A DNA stretch of 64,000 nt from NCBI RefSeq assembly GCF_010726245.1, contig NZ_AP022561.1, positions 2,790,001-2,854,000 of the forward strand, written 5' to 3'. Positions 62,336 to 64,000 of this stretch are shown in pieces. The translations under genes and the position numbers were made by a program. Under the pieces are notes generated by a model, which made no database searches, had not been told where the DNA came from, and saw only the letters and a program-made list of their open reading frames with translations. Origin of the DNA: Mycolicibacterium aichiense (lineage in GTDB: Bacteria; Actinomycetota; Actinomycetes; Mycobacteriales; Mycobacteriaceae). How positions within the stretch are numbered: position 1 is the stretch's first letter; every line of letters begins with the position of its first letter.

Positions 62336-63163
62336 GTGAGTTCAACGAGCCAGCGCCAGCTGGGCGATTCAGACAGCCCGATCGAGGATGAACTCGAGGC
62401 CGCCTTCAACCGCATGGTCGACGAGGGCGGTCAGCGGCTGCACCGCAGCTGGCGCGAAGTCCTGGTCACCGGATTCTTCGGCGGCACCGAGGTCGCGGTG
62501 GGGGTGCTGGCCTACCTGTCCGTGCTGCATGAGACCCATAACCAACTGCTCGCCGGAGTGGCGTTCTCCATCGGGTTCCTGGCACTGCTGCTCGGCCGAA
62601 GCGAGCTGTTCACCGAAGGATTCCTGGTTCCCGTCACGACGGTGGCCGCCAAGCGTGCCAGCGTGGGTCAGCTGGCCAAGCTGTGGAGCGGCACGCTGGT
62701 GTCCAACCTGGTCGGCGGGTGGGTGATCATGGCGCTGATCATCGCGGCGTTCCCCAAACTCAGGAGCCAAACCATCACCTCCGCCGAGCATTTCGTCGGC
62801 GAACCGCTGTCGGTGCAGACGATGTCGCTGGCCGTGCTGGGCGGCATGGTGATCACGTTGATGACCCGGATGCAGCACGGCACCGACTCGGTACCCGGCA
62901 AGATCGCGGCCGCCGTGGCCGGTGCGTTCGTCCTGGCCGGACTGCAGCTGTTTCACTCGATCCTGGACTCGCTGTTGATCTTTGGTGCCCTGTCGACCGG
63001 TGAGGCGCCCTTCGGCTACCTCGATTGGCTGGGGTGGTTCTGGTACACGCTGGTCGGCAACATCGTCGGCGGCTTGGTGCTGGTGACGCTGCTGCGACTC
63101 CTGCGGAGCAAGGAGCGGCTCAAGGACGAGCGTCGCGACGCCGACGATCCCGCGACGGACTAG
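62336..63163 (+). CDS. formate/nitrite-transporter-family membrane channel
   Basis: 275 residues from a GTG at 62336. Six helices with the FNT-type repeats (LGRSELFTEGFLVPVTTVA, and GNIVGGLVLVTLLRLL as the last helix). Cytosolic N-terminus with SDSPIEDELEAAFNRMVDEG resembles the YfdC branch. Transports small monovalent acids. It overlaps the convergent PucR-type gene by 4 bp. Confidence 0.82.
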   Translation: MSSTSQRQLGDSDSPIEDELEAAFNRMVDEGGQRLHRSWREVLVTGFFGGTEVAVGVLAYLSVLHETHNQLLAGVAFSIGFLALLLGRSELFTEGFLVPVTTVAAKRASVGQLAKLWSGTLVSNLVGGWVIMALIIAAFPKLRSQTITSAEHFVGEPLSVQTMSLAVLGGMVITLMTRMQHGTDSVPGKIAAAVAGAFVLAGLQLFHSILDSLLIFGALSTGEAPFGYLDWLGWFWYTLVGNIVGGLVLVTLLRLLRSKERLKDERRDADDPATD

Positions 63164-64000
63164 ACGTTCAGGATCAACATCGCCACGTGCAAGGACGTCC
63201 GGGACTCGGCGTCGTCGAGGTCGAGTCCGACGATCCGCTGCAGGGCCTCCAACCGGGCGTACAGCGTGGGTCGCGACATGTGCAGCGTCCTGGCGAGCTC
63301 GGCTTTGTTGCCGCCGGCCGACAGGTAGTGCCATAGCAGGTCGAACGCCTCGTCACCGTGCTTGGCCCGATCCGCCAGCAGCCCGGCCAGCTCGGTCTCG
63401 GCGAACGCCTGTACGCGAGGATCACTACGGATCAGCGACAGCAGACCGCGCAAGCGGACATCAGCAGCCCGATGAAACGGCTTGTCCTGCAAGGGCATCG
63501 ACATCGCCACCTCGGCGACGTGCCCCGCTTCACGCAGGCCGCCCACCGCGTCGACCAGCCGGCTGTTCTCGGGCCCCACGCCGATGGCGCATCCGCTCAC
63601 CCCGTCCAAGTGGGCGACCGCCCGCCGGGTGGCCGAACACACCTCGCCCAGCACGGTATCGAGGGAACCGGGGGCCCGGCTGGTGCGCTGCGGCGCCAAC
63701 ACCACGTCGATCTGCCCGTCGTCACGGGTGGCGGCCAAACCGGTATGGCCGGCCGCACGCACGGTGTGCATGATCGCGTCCAGGGTGCGGACCCGCCGTT
63801 GGGCGATCGCGACCTGATCGGCCCCCGGACTTTCCCGCAGCCGGACCGCCATCGGCACATACGTCAGCGCAGGCCGCAACCCCAGCGCGTGCGCGCGGGC
63901 GGTGGCCTCGGCCTCGTCGGTGATGCGACCGCGGCGCAGGTCGTCGACAAGTCCGCTCTGCGCGCGCAGCTCCAGCGAGCTGCGGTTCTGCTCGACCATC
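63160..64000 (-). CDS. PucR-type regulator, 5' end beyond window
   Basis: At least 279 codons; the N-terminus probably lies beyond 64000, because PucR proteins usually have a further N-terminal domain. C-terminal HTH_30 (SAGGNKAELARTLHMSRPTL, YARLEALQRIVGLDL) is preceded by a GGDEF-like middle domain. PucR-type regulators usually respond to a metabolite (purine, proline). Overlaps the channel gene by 4 bp. Confidence 0.82.
   Translation of the reverse strand, partial: MVEQNRSSLELRAQSGLVDDLRRGRITDEAEATARAHALGLRPALTYVPMAVRLRESPGADQVAIAQRRVRTLDAIMHTVRAAGHTGLAATRDDGQIDVVLAPQRTSRAPGSLDTVLGEVCSATRRAVAHLDGVSGCAIGVGPENSRLVDAVGGLREAGHVAEVAMSMPLQDKPFHRAADVRLRGLLSLIRSDPRVQAFAETELAGLLADRAKHGDEAFDLLWHYLSAGGNKAELARTLHMSRPTLYARLEALQRIVGLDLDDAESRTSLHVAMLILNV

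Overview
High-GC actinobacterial chromosome, almost certainly a rapid-growing mycobacterium (Mycolicibacterium type). The basis is the combination of an MmpL-type transporter, a cutinase-like esterase, a fatty-acyl-AMP ligase, an F420-type luciferase-like oxidoreductase, a PepD-like HtrA protease, a DUF4193 zinc-ribbon protein, a DUF1906 Tat protein and a RipD-like NlpC/P60 protein, plus many small secreted proteins and lipoproteins. I found no tRNA, rRNA, CRISPR array, insertion sequence or phage gene. It reads as ordinary chromosome with several accessory blocks.

Layout. 1-8 kb: small regulator/target pairs. These are a TetR next to a membrane protein, a secreted Cys-repeat protein with a cluster of CGTCACNGTGACG palindromes upstream, a TetR/DUF1348 pair with three 18-bp operators, a TetR/SpoIIM-like pair sharing one large palindrome, and an SDR plus MmyB-type XRE pair. 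8-11 kb: a beta-lactamase locus with a Tat-exported class A enzyme divergent from a LysR regulator that is translationally coupled to a cytosolic penicillin-recognising-fold protein, the arrangement of blaA-blaB-blaL in Streptomyces cacaoi. 11-19.5 kb: sugar-1-phosphate transferase, phospholipase D, SRPBCC protein, DUF5666 lipoprotein, PIN-like protein, DUF1906 protein, HD protein, a 30-residue two-CxxC protein missed by length-limited ORF calling, and an SDR. 19.7-30 kb: two GGDEF-EAL membrane proteins, DCC protein, DUF35-thiolase pair, NDH-2, cutinase, LLM oxidoreductase.

30-41 kb: an MMPL exporter, a GGPP-type prenyl synthase, a phytoene/squalene synthase and a UDP-glycosyltransferase in one run without a desaturase or cyclase. 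Then come an alpha/beta-hydrolase-LuxR fusion and a translationally coupled operon of a membrane-anchored S53 peptidase, a double zinc-ribbon membrane protein and a single-TM exported protein. 41-47 kb: HtrA protease, FKBP lipoprotein and small secreted proteins. 46-48 kb: a second SDR/XRE pair around a perfect 25-bp palindrome. 48.5-57 kb: tex, then a co-directional run of type III PKS, ICMT-family methyltransferase, nitrile/thiocyanate hydratase subunits with a His-Asp leader, an accessory protein, a thioesterase and an enoyl-CoA hydratase. The PKS and the thioesterase share an upstream GATATTTCGGGT element. 56.7-64 kb: solute-binding protein, FAAL, TesB thioesterase, DUF4193, RipD-like protein, a membrane protein, a formate/nitrite-type channel and a truncated PucR-type regulator.

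Functions are by recognition of families and motifs; no database search was possible.
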